Origin: Hyphomonadaceae bacterium
GTDB taxonomy: Bacteria > Pseudomonadota > Alphaproteobacteria > Caulobacterales > Hyphomonadaceae
Length of the DNA: 64,000 bases
Reading direction: 5' to 3'
NCBI GenBank assembly: GCA_022844345.1
Contig: JALHLU010000001.1
Span: 62,001 to 126,000 of the forward strand
Part shown: positions 1 to 9,082 of the stretch, one piece after another
Numbering within the stretch: position 1 is the stretch's first letter
Layout: each line of letters opens with the position of its first letter
Notes under the pieces: model-generated
Told to the model about the DNA's origin: nothing
Database searches by the model: none
What the model saw: the letters and a program-made list of their open reading frames with translations, nothing else
Program-made: the position numbers and the translations under genes

Positions 1-60
1 GGCAACGTCGTGCGCCTGCTGAAGGCGGCCGAGGACTACAAGGCGGGCCTGGGGAAGTAG
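1..60 (+). CDS. C-terminal end of a CDS truncated by the window edge (...GNVVRLLKAAEDYKAGLGK*)
   Basis: Open frame from base 1 to TAG at 58-60; product not identifiable from 19 aa. Confidence 0.4.
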   Translation, partial: GNVVRLLKAAEDYKAGLGK

Positions 61-79
61 TCGCCGGGGCCCACGGGCC

Positions 80-955
80 CTACCCCAATCCCGGTATCAG
101 ATCCTTCAGCATGAACGCGGCCGTGAACAGCAGATAGCCGCCAAACACCCGTTTCAGTTTCACCGGGTCAAGCTTGTGCGCCGCCGCCGCCCCCAGCGGC
201 GCGGTCCAGATGCTCATCGCCGTGATCGCTGCAAGCGCAATCACGTTCACAAAGCCGACCGAGCCCGCCGGCAAACCGCTCTGCCCGAAGCCGGCGATCA
301 TGCTTCCGATCGCGCCGGGGACCGCGATAATCGTGCCGAAGCCCGCTGCGGTCGCCACGGCGCGGTGCATGTTGACGCCGCTCATCGTCATGATCAGCAC
401 GGCCGGCGTGCCCCCGCCAATGCCAAGCAGTGAGGAGAATGCGCCAAGCCCCGACCCCAGGGCCGCCCGCGCGGGTCCTTTCGGCATGTTCTCTTCCGTC
501 TTCACCTTGCGGCCGAGTATCTGGAAGACGAACTGCAGCCCGAGCGGAATGAGAAAAATCCCAAACGCGATTTTCAGCTGGCTGCCGTCCATGAAGCTCG
601 TCAGCACGACGCCGGCGATCACGCCCGCCACCACCCAGGGCAGCCACCCCTTGAGAATGTTCCAGTCCACCGCCCCGCGCTTGGCGTGCGCCTGAACGGA
701 CCGCAGCGACGTGAAGAAGATCGTGGCGAGCGAAGTTCCGATGGCCACGTGCATGATGTGCTCGTCCCCGCCATCGTGCGGCAACACGGTCAGCACCGCG
801 GCCAGCGCCGGCACGACAACGAAGCCGCCGCCGATGCCGAACATGCCGGCAACGAAGCCGGCAAACAGGCCGGCCACCAGCATGGAGGCCACCAGCAACC
901 CGTATTGCTGGATCGCCACGCCGAACCAGTCTGCCTGAAAGGCTATCTCGCCCAT
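80..955 (-). CDS. Sulfite exporter TauE/SafE family membrane protein
   Basis: Multi-TM protein with GMFGIGGGFVVVP and LLGIGGGTPAV repeats typical of TauE/SafE; start set at MGEIAFQADW rather than the longer ORF start. Confidence 0.85.
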   Translation of the reverse strand: MGEIAFQADWFGVAIQQYGLLVASMLVAGLFAGFVAGMFGIGGGFVVVPALAAVLTVLPHDGGDEHIMHVAIGTSLATIFFTSLRSVQAHAKRGAVDWNILKGWLPWVVAGVIAGVVLTSFMDGSQLKIAFGIFLIPLGLQFVFQILGRKVKTEENMPKGPARAALGSGLGAFSSLLGIGGGTPAVLIMTMSGVNMHRAVATAAGFGTIIAVPGAIGSMIAGFGQSGLPAGSVGFVNVIALAAITAMSIWTAPLGAAAAHKLDPVKLKRVFGGYLLFTAAFMLKDLIPGLG

Positions 956-1171
956 GTCGTTAAGCGCCACTCGGGGTACGTCCAGCTGCGTCGGATCAGG
1001 AGGTCTATGAGACCGGCATGCGCACCGGCGAGAGAGGGAGCAAGGCCGGCGGCTCCCCACAGCCGCCGAACCCTCCCCGGCGCCGCGTATTGCAGCGCCA
1101 GCGCCCAGATGGCGCCCACACAGGGGAATGCGCGCCCCTGCGTGGGCCACCTTTCCGGGTTTGGGCGCCGC

Positions 1172-3898
1172 CTAGAAGGTCTGCTTGGCGCGGACGTAGT
1201 AGAACCCGCCCTGCCAGTCGACGATCGAGTCGGAACGATAGATGCGTCCGTTGGTCGTTTCCTGGAGATAGGGGTTGCCTTCGGCCGGATAGGTGTCGAG
1301 CACGTTGCGTGCGCCGATGGCGATCGCCAGGTCGTCCGTCACGTCCCAGCCGAACTCGATGTCGAACAGCACTTCAGCGGGCATCTCCTGCTTGGCGAGG
1401 CCTTGCGGATAGGCTGTCGGTGGCCGGTTGTTCAACGGATCGTCTGCATCGGTGCGGCAAGTGAAGCCATCCGTGCCGGTGCCGGTGAGGCAGTTCGACA
1501 CAGTGTAGTCACCCGTGTAGTTCGCCCGCGCCATGAATGTGAAGTCGCCAAGCCTGTGCGTGGCCGAGAACACGCCTCTAAGTTCGGGCGCGGCGTTCTC
1601 GAAGTCAAACACGTCTTCCTCGAAGAACAGGTTGGCGATGTTCACCTGCTCGATCGAGAACTTGTTGTAGTTGAGGCTGGTGGTGAACATCGTCGAGCCG
1701 AACTCGCCCCAGTCAGCATCATAAGTGACGACCAGATCGACGCCTTCGGTCTTCGAGTCGAACGCGTTCTGGAAGAAGTTCACGCCGCCGATGGTGTCAG
1801 CGCCGGGAACGCCCGCAGCCAGCAACGCCGTCCGGATCGCCGGGGTCACGTTGATGGTGGCGGTGGCGTAGAACTGATCCTCGAGGTCGATCTGGTAGAA
1901 GTCCAGCGTCACATCGAGCGGACCGAAGCTGCCGGTGGCGCCCAGCGAGTAGTTGGTGGACTTTTCAGGCTGCAGTTCTTCCGCGCCGAGGAATTGCGAC
2001 ACGGGGTTGGTTGCCGGGAAGAGACCCACGGCCACCGGCTCGCCCGCCGGAAAGCGCGTCGAGACGTTGATTGTGGACAGCTGGCCGGGCGTCGGCGCCC
2101 GGAAGCCGGTGCCAACCGAACCGCGGATGTTGATGTCCGGCGTCAGCGAATAGCGGCCCGACAGCTTGTAGTCGAACGTCTCACCGAAGTCGGAGTAATT
2201 TTCGAACCGCAGTGCGAGGTTGAGGAACAGCTCCTCGGTGACGTCGGACGCAAAATCGACATACGCCGCATAGCTGTCCCGGTTGAGCGAGCCCGAATAG
2301 GCCGGGTTGTTGCCCGGGAAGCCGTCAGAACCAACCGCGAGCTGCGTGTAGACCGGGTCAGACGCGGTCTGGCAGTTGAGGTTTGTCATGCCGACCGCGA
2401 GCCCCGCCGTCGTGGCAGTACGTGCGCCAACAGTCGTTTCGTTCGAGCAGAAGTTCCACGGGTCCTGCAGGGCGTAGGGCCCGGCGATCCACGAGGTTTC
2501 TTCACCTGGAACGATCTCATAGCCCTCGTCGCGGTATTCTGCGCCGAAACCGATATCGAGCGGATTGGCGAAGAAGGCGACCGGCACGGTGTAGACGAAG
2601 TCGGCGTTGAGCGCGAACTCGTCGGAGATCAGATCACCCGGATGGAATTCGGTTGGCGAGACGTTGCCAAGCGACGGGTTCACCGTGTTCCACAGCGTAT
2701 AGTAGATCGTGTCCTTCCCGTAGCGACCCGTGAAGTCATAGGAAAAATTCTCCGCGAAATCGCCCCTGATGCCGCCGGTGAACGAATAGTCCACGACATT
2801 GCCGCCGAAGCGGGGGGTGCGCCCAGCCGGGTAGTTGGTGAGGTACTGGAAGATCGAGCCGCTCTGCGTACGGATTCGCGACGTGTTGATGGAGGCGACA
2901 GGGCTGCGATAGTTGAAGTCGCCGTCCGACGTCGAGTTCGAGTAGTTGGCGAAGCCGTAAAGCTCCATCGTGTCGCTCAGCTTGTAGCCGGCGTTGACGA
3001 ACATCCGGAAGGCTTCGGATTCCGGCTGGCCCCAGATCTGGACGTTCGATGAATCGAAGTCCTCGCCCGATCCGAACAGGTAGGCGTATTGCGGGTTTGC
3101 GACGAGATATTCGGCGACGCTGAAGGAACCCTGCTGCCAGTTCACGCCATTGGTGTTGCCGCGCTGGATGTCCCACTGCATACCGCGATTGGTCGGCTGC
3201 GCGCTCGTGCCTTCGACGCTGATGTTGACGAAGCCGTTCTCGCCCAGCGCAAGGCCGAGGTTCGCGGCGATCAGCAAGTCCTCGCCGTCGTCTTCGTAAT
3301 AGGAGCCCGCCTGGAACTGGATTTCGCCGCCTTCAGGCGCATCCTTCAGGATGAAGTTCATGACGCCGGCAATGGCGTCCGATCCGTACTGGGCTGCCGC
3401 GCCGTCGCGCAGGACTTCGATCGCCTTGATCGCGGATGCCGGGATGGTTGCCACGTCAGGCCCCTGCGTGCCTGAGCCGCCGATGGAGACCAGCGCCGCG
3501 CGATGGCGCCGCTTCGAGTTCACCAGAACCAGCGTCTTGTCAGAGGCTAGGCCCCGCAGCGCGGCCGGCCGAATGAAGGTCGCGCCGTCTGAGATCGGCT
3601 GACGCGCGATCGTGTAGGACGGAACCAGCGTCTTGAGAATGTCGTTGGTGTCAGTGAACGAAATGTCCTCGATCGCCTCCGCCGTCAGCACATCCACGGG
3701 TACAGCTGAATCCGCAACGCTCCTGCCGGTCCGCGTGCCGGTGACGATGATGATGTCTTCCTTTCCGGGCGGCTGTTCAGCCGCATCCGCCGGTGGAAGC
3801 TCCGGCCCGCTCTGCGCTTGCGCTGCTCCGGCCCCTGTAAGCGCGGCTCCCGCCACCGCCACACACATCAGCCCGTGATAAAGAAGTCTGTTTCTCAT
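1172..3898 (-). CDS. TonB-dependent receptor (outer-membrane beta-barrel with plug domain)
   Basis: Signal peptide, plug-like VTGTRTGRSVADSAVPVDVLTAEAIE, LRDGAAAQYGSDAIAGVMNFILK, C-terminal aromatic ...RAKQTF; start at MRNRLLYHG. Confidence 0.92.
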   Translation of the reverse strand: MRNRLLYHGLMCVAVAGAALTGAGAAQAQSGPELPPADAAEQPPGKEDIIIVTGTRTGRSVADSAVPVDVLTAEAIEDISFTDTNDILKTLVPSYTIARQPISDGATFIRPAALRGLASDKTLVLVNSKRRHRAALVSIGGSGTQGPDVATIPASAIKAIEVLRDGAAAQYGSDAIAGVMNFILKDAPEGGEIQFQAGSYYEDDGEDLLIAANLGLALGENGFVNISVEGTSAQPTNRGMQWDIQRGNTNGVNWQQGSFSVAEYLVANPQYAYLFGSGEDFDSSNVQIWGQPESEAFRMFVNAGYKLSDTMELYGFANYSNSTSDGDFNYRSPVASINTSRIRTQSGSIFQYLTNYPAGRTPRFGGNVVDYSFTGGIRGDFAENFSYDFTGRYGKDTIYYTLWNTVNPSLGNVSPTEFHPGDLISDEFALNADFVYTVPVAFFANPLDIGFGAEYRDEGYEIVPGEETSWIAGPYALQDPWNFCSNETTVGARTATTAGLAVGMTNLNCQTASDPVYTQLAVGSDGFPGNNPAYSGSLNRDSYAAYVDFASDVTEELFLNLALRFENYSDFGETFDYKLSGRYSLTPDINIRGSVGTGFRAPTPGQLSTINVSTRFPAGEPVAVGLFPATNPVSQFLGAEELQPEKSTNYSLGATGSFGPLDVTLDFYQIDLEDQFYATATINVTPAIRTALLAAGVPGADTIGGVNFFQNAFDSKTEGVDLVVTYDADWGEFGSTMFTTSLNYNKFSIEQVNIANLFFEEDVFDFENAAPELRGVFSATHRLGDFTFMARANYTGDYTVSNCLTGTGTDGFTCRTDADDPLNNRPPTAYPQGLAKQEMPAEVLFDIEFGWDVTDDLAIAIGARNVLDTYPAEGNPYLQETTNGRIYRSDSIVDWQGGFYYVRAKQTF

Positions 3899-4524
3899 GA
3901 TGGTCCCCGTTTGTGTCCTGCTCTCCTCTGTTTCCGTCCCCGGACTTTTTTGACGCGCGTGTTCTTGTCGGTCTGATGAGGCCAATGCTGCGTGCACGGG
4001 TACAGCCGAACCCGACTTGCAGCGGGCAAAAACCTGACGATGTCTGAATGGAAGGCGCCCCGATTCCGGAGGCGCAACGGTAGTCAGGGCGGAGCTGCGA
4101 ATGCAGCCGCCCGATGCGAATTTTTCCTATCGCGTTTCAGCATTATGACAGCGCCGACGCACTGCGCTACGCGCACGTCACGTTTGCGTGCACATCAGTT
4201 CGTTTTGATGGTGTTGCTGATGAGCGCTTGGGCGCACATGCACAACGTAACGACAACCAGCCTGCGCCAACATCGCCGCCAGAGGGCATTTGCGCGTTTC
4301 CTGCGCGCTCTTGCTGAATGGTCGATCAGGATTCTTCGCCGCCGCCCGACGTTCGCGATACACTGTAGCAGCGATATGCACGTCTGCATGCGAAGCTGCC
4401 CAGCGAAGCATCAGGTTAGCAGCAGCAAGGCAGGCGCGAGATACGCCGAGAGAGGCCTAGCTTCGCACTTCACCTTGGCGCAGGCCCAGCGTAGCGTCTG
4501 AGCCACGACAGGGAGACGACCCGA

Positions 4525-5505
4525 ATGATGCGTTTGCTTACCCGACGTGCGCTCATCGCGCTTGTTGCGGGCCTCGTGCTGGCTCCGGCCGCATTCGCAC
4601 AGGCTTACCAGCCGCCGCGCACGCCTGATGGCAAGCCGGATCTGCAGGGCATGTGGACGAATTCCAGCATCACCACGCTGGAGCGCACCAACCCCTCCCT
4701 GCCCCTCGTGCTGAATGACGAACAGCGGGCCTCGCTGGAAGGCCAGCGCCAGCAGCAGGAAGTTTCCGCCAACAGTCCCACCAATCCCGAAGTTGGCGCG
4801 CCCACGCCTGGCGGCGCAATTGGCGGCTACAACGCCTTCTGGCTGGATCGCGGCATGCGCGTTGGCGTGATCAACGGCGAGGCGCGCTCGTCCTGGATCA
4901 CTGACCCGCCGAATGGAAAGATGCCGGTCTCTGAACAAGGCAAGGCCCGCATCGCCGAGATCATGAAAACACGCAACGAGGATGGGCCAGAAGGCATGAA
5001 CCCCGCCGACCGATGCCTCATCGGCTCGCGCGGCTCGGGCGGGCCGCCCATGCTGAACAACATCTACAACAACACCTACCAGATCGTGCAGACCGCCGAC
5101 CATGTGATGATCGACGTTGAGATGATGCACGACGCCCGCATCATCCGCCTCGGCCAGACGCACAAGCCAGAGCCGGTGAAACAGTGGCTGGGCGACTCGA
5201 TCGGCCACTGGGATGGCGACACGCTGGTCATCGTCACGCGCAACTGGATCCGCTGGCACGGCGACTATGAGCCCATCTTCCTGTCGGAGCAGGCCACCGT
5301 CACCGAACGCTTCACCCGTACCGGCCCGGACGAACTCACCTACGCCTTCGAGGTCGATGATCCCGGCTTCTATACCCAGACGTGGAAGGGCGAGATGCTG
5401 TTCACCACCTCGCCCGGCGATGTCTTCGAGTTCGCCTGCCACGAAGGCAACCACGCCCTCGAAGGCATCCTGCGCGGCGCGCGCTATCTGGAACGAACGA
5501 AATAG
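4525..5505 (+). CDS. Secreted uncharacterised protein of the PDLQGxW/ACHEGN family (paralogue 1)
   Basis: Signal peptide; motifs PDGKPDLQGMW, RSSWITDPPNGKMP, GDSIGHWDGDTLVI, FACHEGNHALEGIL shared with 26561..27607 and 56608..57786. Confidence 0.85.
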   Translation: MMRLLTRRALIALVAGLVLAPAAFAQAYQPPRTPDGKPDLQGMWTNSSITTLERTNPSLPLVLNDEQRASLEGQRQQQEVSANSPTNPEVGAPTPGGAIGGYNAFWLDRGMRVGVINGEARSSWITDPPNGKMPVSEQGKARIAEIMKTRNEDGPEGMNPADRCLIGSRGSGGPPMLNNIYNNTYQIVQTADHVMIDVEMMHDARIIRLGQTHKPEPVKQWLGDSIGHWDGDTLVIVTRNWIRWHGDYEPIFLSEQATVTERFTRTGPDELTYAFEVDDPGFYTQTWKGEMLFTTSPGDVFEFACHEGNHALEGILRGARYLERTK

Positions 5506-5543
5506 CCGGGACCGCCGCGTTCTCGCCCGGCAGCCGCCAGATC

Positions 5544-6950
5544 CTACTTCACGTAGGCCCGCACGACCGCATCAAGAAAATCGCGGCCTTCATACAGCGA
5601 CTGCACGCGCAGCTTCTCGTTGAGACCGTGCGCGTTGGTCTCACCGCTCTTGGAGAACATGCCGCTCAGGCCATAGGTCGGGATGCCGGCATTCATCAGG
5701 AAGCGGCCGTCAGTCGCCCCCGCGATCATCACGGGCGCAACCGGAACGCCGGGCCACATCTTCGCGGCCTGCGCCTTCACCGGTCCCATGATCTCGTCGG
5801 TCAGCGGCGGCGCGGACGATCCCTCACGGCGGCGTACGATGGCGACCTTCACGTTTGGATCGCCTATCGCCTGCTCCAGCGTCTCCTTCACCTGCTCGGG
5901 CGTCGTGCCCTGCATCACGCGGCAGGACAGCGTCGTCTTCGCGCGCTGCGGCAAGGCGTTGGGCGCATGTCCCGCTTCCAGTTGCGTCGCCACGCAGGTC
6001 GTGTGCAGCGACGCGTTGTAGGTCGGATCGGCCAACAGCACCGCGAGCCCCGCCGGGTCATCGGGGTTCTTCGCCACAGCCGACATCGCCTTGCCGATAT
6101 CGCCGCCCAGGATCGGCCCCGTGATGCGGAAGTATTCGCGCGTCACCGGCGTCACCTGCACCGGGAAAGACAGCGTCGACACTTTCTTCGTCGCCGCCAT
6201 CAGCTGGTAGATCGCATTGTCCGGTGTCGGCCGCGAGGAATGCCCGCCCGGATTTGTGGCCTCGAGTTCGAACACCTGGTGGATTTTCTCGCCCGCCTGG
6301 ATCTGCAGCACCAGAGCCTTGCCATCATCCGACAGCAACCCGCCGGCGCCCTCGTTGAGCGCAAAGGCGACATCGAACCATGCCTTGTGGTTCTTCAGGA
6401 TATAGTCGATGCCGTTGATGCGGTTGGAGGTCTCCTCCCCGCACGTCAGCGCCATCACAAGATCACGCGACGGCTTGAAGCCGGCTTCCTGCTTCAGGCG
6501 GATCATCATGTCGAGCCACACGGCCGCCTGACCCTTCATATCGGCAGTGCCCCGGCCATAGAAATAGCCGTTCTCCTCGAACAGCGTGAAGGGATCGCGC
6601 TCCCAGTCCGCGCGGCGCGCATCGACCACATCGATATGGCCCATCAGCAGCACGCCCTTTTTGGCAGGGTTTGCCGCACGAATCCTGGCGACGATGTTGC
6701 CGTCATCCGGCCGGTCCGGCGGAATGATCACCTCGTAGTCGCCGGCAGCAAAGCCGGCCGCCTTCAGCCGCGCTTCCGCCGCACGCACGACCTTGGTGCA
6801 GGAGCCCGTGGTGGGGGAGGAGTCGATCTCGACCATCTCCTCATAGATGGCGCGGAAAGCCGCCCGGCCTGAATCAGCGGGCTGCGCCAGCGCGATCAGG
6901 GGAATCGCCGTCGCGGCCAGTATCCCCACTGAGATCAAAGTCTTGCGCAT
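5544..6950 (-). CDS. M20/M25/M40 family metallopeptidase, secreted
   Basis: Signal peptide; LLMGHIDVVDA, GRGTADMKGQAA, CGEE motifs of M20 peptidases. Confidence 0.9.
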   Translation of the reverse strand: MRKTLISVGILAATAIPLIALAQPADSGRAAFRAIYEEMVEIDSSPTTGSCTKVVRAAEARLKAAGFAAGDYEVIIPPDRPDDGNIVARIRAANPAKKGVLLMGHIDVVDARRADWERDPFTLFEENGYFYGRGTADMKGQAAVWLDMMIRLKQEAGFKPSRDLVMALTCGEETSNRINGIDYILKNHKAWFDVAFALNEGAGGLLSDDGKALVLQIQAGEKIHQVFELEATNPGGHSSRPTPDNAIYQLMAATKKVSTLSFPVQVTPVTREYFRITGPILGGDIGKAMSAVAKNPDDPAGLAVLLADPTYNASLHTTCVATQLEAGHAPNALPQRAKTTLSCRVMQGTTPEQVKETLEQAIGDPNVKVAIVRRREGSSAPPLTDEIMGPVKAQAAKMWPGVPVAPVMIAGATDGRFLMNAGIPTYGLSGMFSKSGETNAHGLNEKLRVQSLYEGRDFLDAVVRAYVK

Positions 6951-7046
6951 GCGTGTCTCCAGGAGGCCGCAGATTCATCGTGCCGGGCCTTCGCCCTGTT
7001 TGGCCCAAACAGCCAGCCCGCACAATCTGGCCTCAGCCAGGAGCCG

Positions 7047-7493
7047 CTATTGGGGGACGCCAAACTGGGCGAGCCGGGCATTGTACCGCCCAACCGCCGC
7101 ATGCACCGAGCCCACAATCTCCGACATGCGCGCATCGGCGAGCTTTGGCGCCACGCGGATCCGGCCCGCACTATCCTCGTAGATGAGGCCTAGACTGATC
7201 AGATGCTTGACCTTGCGGCGAACAGTCTCGCGCGGAAGACCCAGGCGATCCGAGACGAGCAGCATCGTTATCGACCCGCGCACGTCGTCCGGTGGTACAT
7301 CGACACGGGCGAGTTGCGCGACTAGCTCGGGGTCATTCAGCAAAGGACGCATCGTAGCTTCGGCAACACACACATAGATGGCCAGACTTTCCAGATCGAT
7401 GTCTGCAAGATTCCCGAGAGCGTAGAGCATGTCGAGAAACAGCTCCGCAGATGCGTAGGCTTTCGGGCGCAGGTCGGGAGGAATCTCTGACAT
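7047..7493 (-). CDS. Probable helix-turn-helix transcriptional regulator (MarR/GntR-like wHTH)
   Basis: LVSDRLGLPRETVRRKVKHLISLGLIYEDSAGRIRV winged-HTH pattern; start at MSEIPPDLRP. Confidence 0.7.
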   Translation of the reverse strand: MSEIPPDLRPKAYASAELFLDMLYALGNLADIDLESLAIYVCVAEATMRPLLNDPELVAQLARVDVPPDDVRGSITMLLVSDRLGLPRETVRRKVKHLISLGLIYEDSAGRIRVAPKLADARMSEIVGSVHAAVGRYNARLAQFGVPQ

Positions 7494-7673
7494 GACACGT
7501 CTCGATAAACACGATGGCGCCGTGCTTGGAAGGCGCGCCACTGCAAATACTTGGGGGACTTGATCACACTCCGGATACCCAAGATGGGTACCCAAATCCG
7601 ATAGGCGCCTTCACCGGTTAGCGCTTGTTGAGAGTCGAGGTCTAGAACGGACACCAGATTCAGTGGTGTCGAG

Positions 7674-8003
7674 ATGAATGAGCAAGTCGAGCCGGACCAC
7701 GCGAAAGCCGCCGATGTCATTCTGAGCTTGCGTTGCAGGTCATGCGGCAAGCGTCATCGTGTGAAGCAGTATCCGGCAGCCTCGGACGGACGGGCGGCCG
7801 AGACCTTTCTCTTTACCTGTATCGGGTGCGAAAAGACCGAAATCCGCACGCGCAAGGAAATCGTCCCGCTGGACGCAGAAGGGCGCGTCCGCGAAGACCT
7901 CACGCCCAGCAGACCCCCGTCAGCATCCCCGGAGCCGACGGCAGCATCCGGCGCTGGCTTCCATCCAGCGCCGCAACGCCAATCTCCCCTCCCAGCGAGG
8001 TGA
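7674..8003 (+). CDS. Small putative zinc-ribbon protein
   Basis: CRSCGKRH...CIGCEK pair; 3' end overlaps the opposite-strand gene 7900..8895. Confidence 0.4.
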   Translation: MNEQVEPDHAKAADVILSLRCRSCGKRHRVKQYPAASDGRAAETFLFTCIGCEKTEIRTRKEIVPLDAEGRVREDLTPSRPPSASPEPTAASGAGFHPAPQRQSPLPAR

Positions 8004-8895
8004 ACGCCATCCGGTTGCGCGGCGGATCAAGCGCAATGCCGATTGCCTCCCGCAAGCCGCGCAGCACCACCGTGCGATCCAGCCGCACAGCCGGGTCGAA
8101 TCCCGGCGCCGGGTCAAGTGGAGCGCGCGAGATCGTGTTGTCGCCGCGATCGGTCCAGTAGATCATGCGCGCGGCAAGATCGAGGTCGAGATCGATCGGC
8201 TCAGGCAAGCGCGAGAACAGCGTCAGCATGTCCTGCCGGTTCGTCACGCTGGAGCCACGCGGCATGGCCATCCCGATCCGGCGGATCATTCCCTGCGAGG
8301 CGTTGTCGCCGCCCTTCTGCGTCCAGTAGACATGGCCCCTCGCCGGATCCAGCGCGACGCCAACGCACCAGCGTGTTTCGTCGCCCTTGTCGACCACGGC
8401 GTTGCCGGTCAGCACCAGCGTCTCGATCCCGGACCCATCCAGGTTGCAGCGCTTGACCGCCATTCCCTCGCGATCGGCCCAGTAGAGCTTGCCCGCCGTC
8501 TCATCGATCTTCAGCTGTTTGGGTGTGAAGGCGCCGCCTGCCGGAACGATGGTCGTCAGACCTGACCCATCCTTCTCGCACCGCATGATCGTTCCGTCGC
8601 GCTCCGCTGGCCGGCCCATGTCGGTCCAGAAGATCTGTCCCGTCGCCGTATGCACCGCGATGCCGTCGTAGATCATGCCTTGCGGCCGCGACCCGTCGGC
8701 AGGCGACTGATCGAGCAACGTCGCCATCGCCCCCGTATCCGGGTCGGCCGTGTAGACGCGGGATTGGCCCAGATAATAGAGCCGGGGTGCGGGTCCCGCA
8801 GGGGCAAGCCCTGGCACGCTTGCACACGAGGCAAGCACCGCCGATCCGGCCAGTCCCACGAAAAGCTGCCTGCGGTCCACACCCGTCATGTTCAA
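7900..8895 (-). CDS. Tat-type/lipoprotein YWTD-repeat beta-propeller protein (LDL-receptor-like/SMP-30-like)
   Basis: DRRQLFVGLAGSAVLASCA Tat/lipobox-like N-terminus; repeated IFWTDMG, LYWADREG, VYWTQKGG, IYWTDRGD. Confidence 0.8.
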   Translation of the reverse strand: MNMTGVDRRQLFVGLAGSAVLASCASVPGLAPAGPAPRLYYLGQSRVYTADPDTGAMATLLDQSPADGSRPQGMIYDGIAVHTATGQIFWTDMGRPAERDGTIMRCEKDGSGLTTIVPAGGAFTPKQLKIDETAGKLYWADREGMAVKRCNLDGSGIETLVLTGNAVVDKGDETRWCVGVALDPARGHVYWTQKGGDNASQGMIRRIGMAMPRGSSVTNRQDMLTLFSRLPEPIDLDLDLAARMIYWTDRGDNTISRAPLDPAPGFDPAVRLDRTVVLRGLREAIGIALDPPRNRMAFTSLGGEIGVAALDGSQRRMLPSAPGMLTGVCWA

Positions 8896-9082
8896 CCCTG
8901 GTCCCGATCACCTGCCAGGCAAGCCTACCCCACTCGCCGCGCGCCGCAAATCGGTCAGGATCAGCCTGCCGCGAACGCAACGCATGACGCGGGAAGACCC
9001 GCACATGGCAAACGTCCGGATACTGAAATTTTATCCACCCTTGCGCGCGCAAGCTTGACCCGGCGCGCAAGCGCCTGAAAAC

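Noticed and set aside
686-3052. 788-aa plus-strand ORF opposite the TonB receptor
   Set aside because: Antisense shadow of a clear coding gene; low-complexity Arg/Val-rich translation without motifs
4411-5454. 347-aa minus-strand ORF opposite PDLQGxW paralogue 1
   Set aside because: Antisense shadow in GC-rich DNA; the plus-strand gene has signal peptide and family motifs
5382-6872. 496-aa plus-strand ORF opposite the M20 peptidase
   Set aside because: Arg/His-rich antisense translation, no domain
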